The position numbers and the translations under genes were made by a program. From CAIPVR01 sp049316905 (GTDB lineage Bacteria; Actinomycetota; Acidimicrobiia; Acidimicrobiales; Microtrichaceae): a DNA stretch of 5,117 nucleotides. The notes under the pieces were generated by a model. The model was not told the DNA's origin, ran no database searches, and was given only the letters and a program-made list of their open reading frames with translations. Positions within the stretch are counted from its first letter, which is position 1, and each line of letters starts with the position of its first letter. Location: contig JBMOJH010000160.1 of the NCBI GenBank assembly GCA_049316905.1, positions 1-5,117 of the forward strand, in the 5' to 3' direction. Shown piece after piece: positions 5,063 through 5,117 of the stretch.

Positions 5063-5117
5063 CCCGCCTGCCACACCTTCACGTAGTCGACGTCGAGCCG
5101 GTCGCTCACGGTGGCGC
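5059..5117 (-). CDS. C-terminus of a probable GH16-type secreted glycoside hydrolase (5' part beyond the right edge)
   Basis: Only the last 18 codons and the TGA (5061-5059) are in the window. The visible tail ends in LDVDYVKVWQAG. Endings of the form VDYVRVWQ or VDYVRVYQ are characteristic of glycoside hydrolase family 16 (beta-glucanases, laminarinases and exopolysaccharide depolymerases such as ExoK/ExsH), where this is the last strand of the jelly-roll. If correct, the enzyme would be exported and would trim or release beta-linked polysaccharide. This suits its place beside glycosyltransferases. Other concanavalin-like jelly-roll proteins with similar final strands remain possible, since no catalytic residues are visible here. 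The stop lies 3 bp from the stop codon of the convergent GT2 gene. Confidence 0.55.
   Translation of the reverse strand, partial: ATVSDRLDVDYVKVWQAG

Noticed and set aside
1..5117. CRISPR array, tRNA, rRNA, insertion sequence or phage attachment site
   Set aside because: No regularly spaced repeats, cloverleaf-like segment, rRNA-like stretch, transposase motif or flanking inverted/direct repeat pair was seen on reading both strands.

Overview
This is a high-GC window whose coding strands strongly favour G or C at the third codon position and use several GTG starts. Together with a DUF4082-type secreted protein, this points to a member of the Actinomycetota. The genus cannot be fixed from the sequence. 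It looks like an interior piece of a gene cluster for an extracellular or cell-surface polysaccharide.

Layout, left to right: (1) the N-terminal part of a DUF4082 lipoprotein on the minus strand, running off the left edge; (2) a divergent 146-bp intergenic region with a perfect 12-bp palindrome; (3) a GT4 glycosyltransferase on the plus strand; (4) a metal-dependent amidohydrolase (COG2159/Amidohydro_2) on the minus strand, whose 3' end overlaps the GT4 gene by 20 bp; (5) a GT2 glycosyltransferase on the minus strand, upstream of and co-directional with the amidohydrolase; (6) a 48-bp divergent intergenic gap; (7) a second GT2 glycosyltransferase of the rhamnosyltransferase-like type on the plus strand; (8) the last 18 residues of a minus-strand protein entering from the right edge, whose ending resembles glycoside hydrolase family 16 (GH16).

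Taken together, three sugar transferases would assemble an oligosaccharide or repeat unit on the cytoplasmic face of the membrane. The flanking secreted or surface proteins (DUF4082 lipoprotein, probable GH16 enzyme) would act on the exported polymer outside the cell. The amidohydrolase has a full set of metal ligands, but its substrate is unknown. Gene orientation changes at almost every junction, so there is no long operon; only the minus-strand GT2 and the amidohydrolase could share a transcript.

A regulatory contrast stands out. The three minus-strand genes whose starts are visible have Shine-Dalgarno sequences. The two plus-strand transferases have none, but carry a TANNNT hexamer 6 or 8 nt before the start codon, as expected for leaderless transcripts. 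No tRNA, rRNA, CRISPR array, insertion sequence or phage gene was seen. I found no clear evidence of an entirely new system; the oddest element is the amidohydrolase within the transferase cluster.
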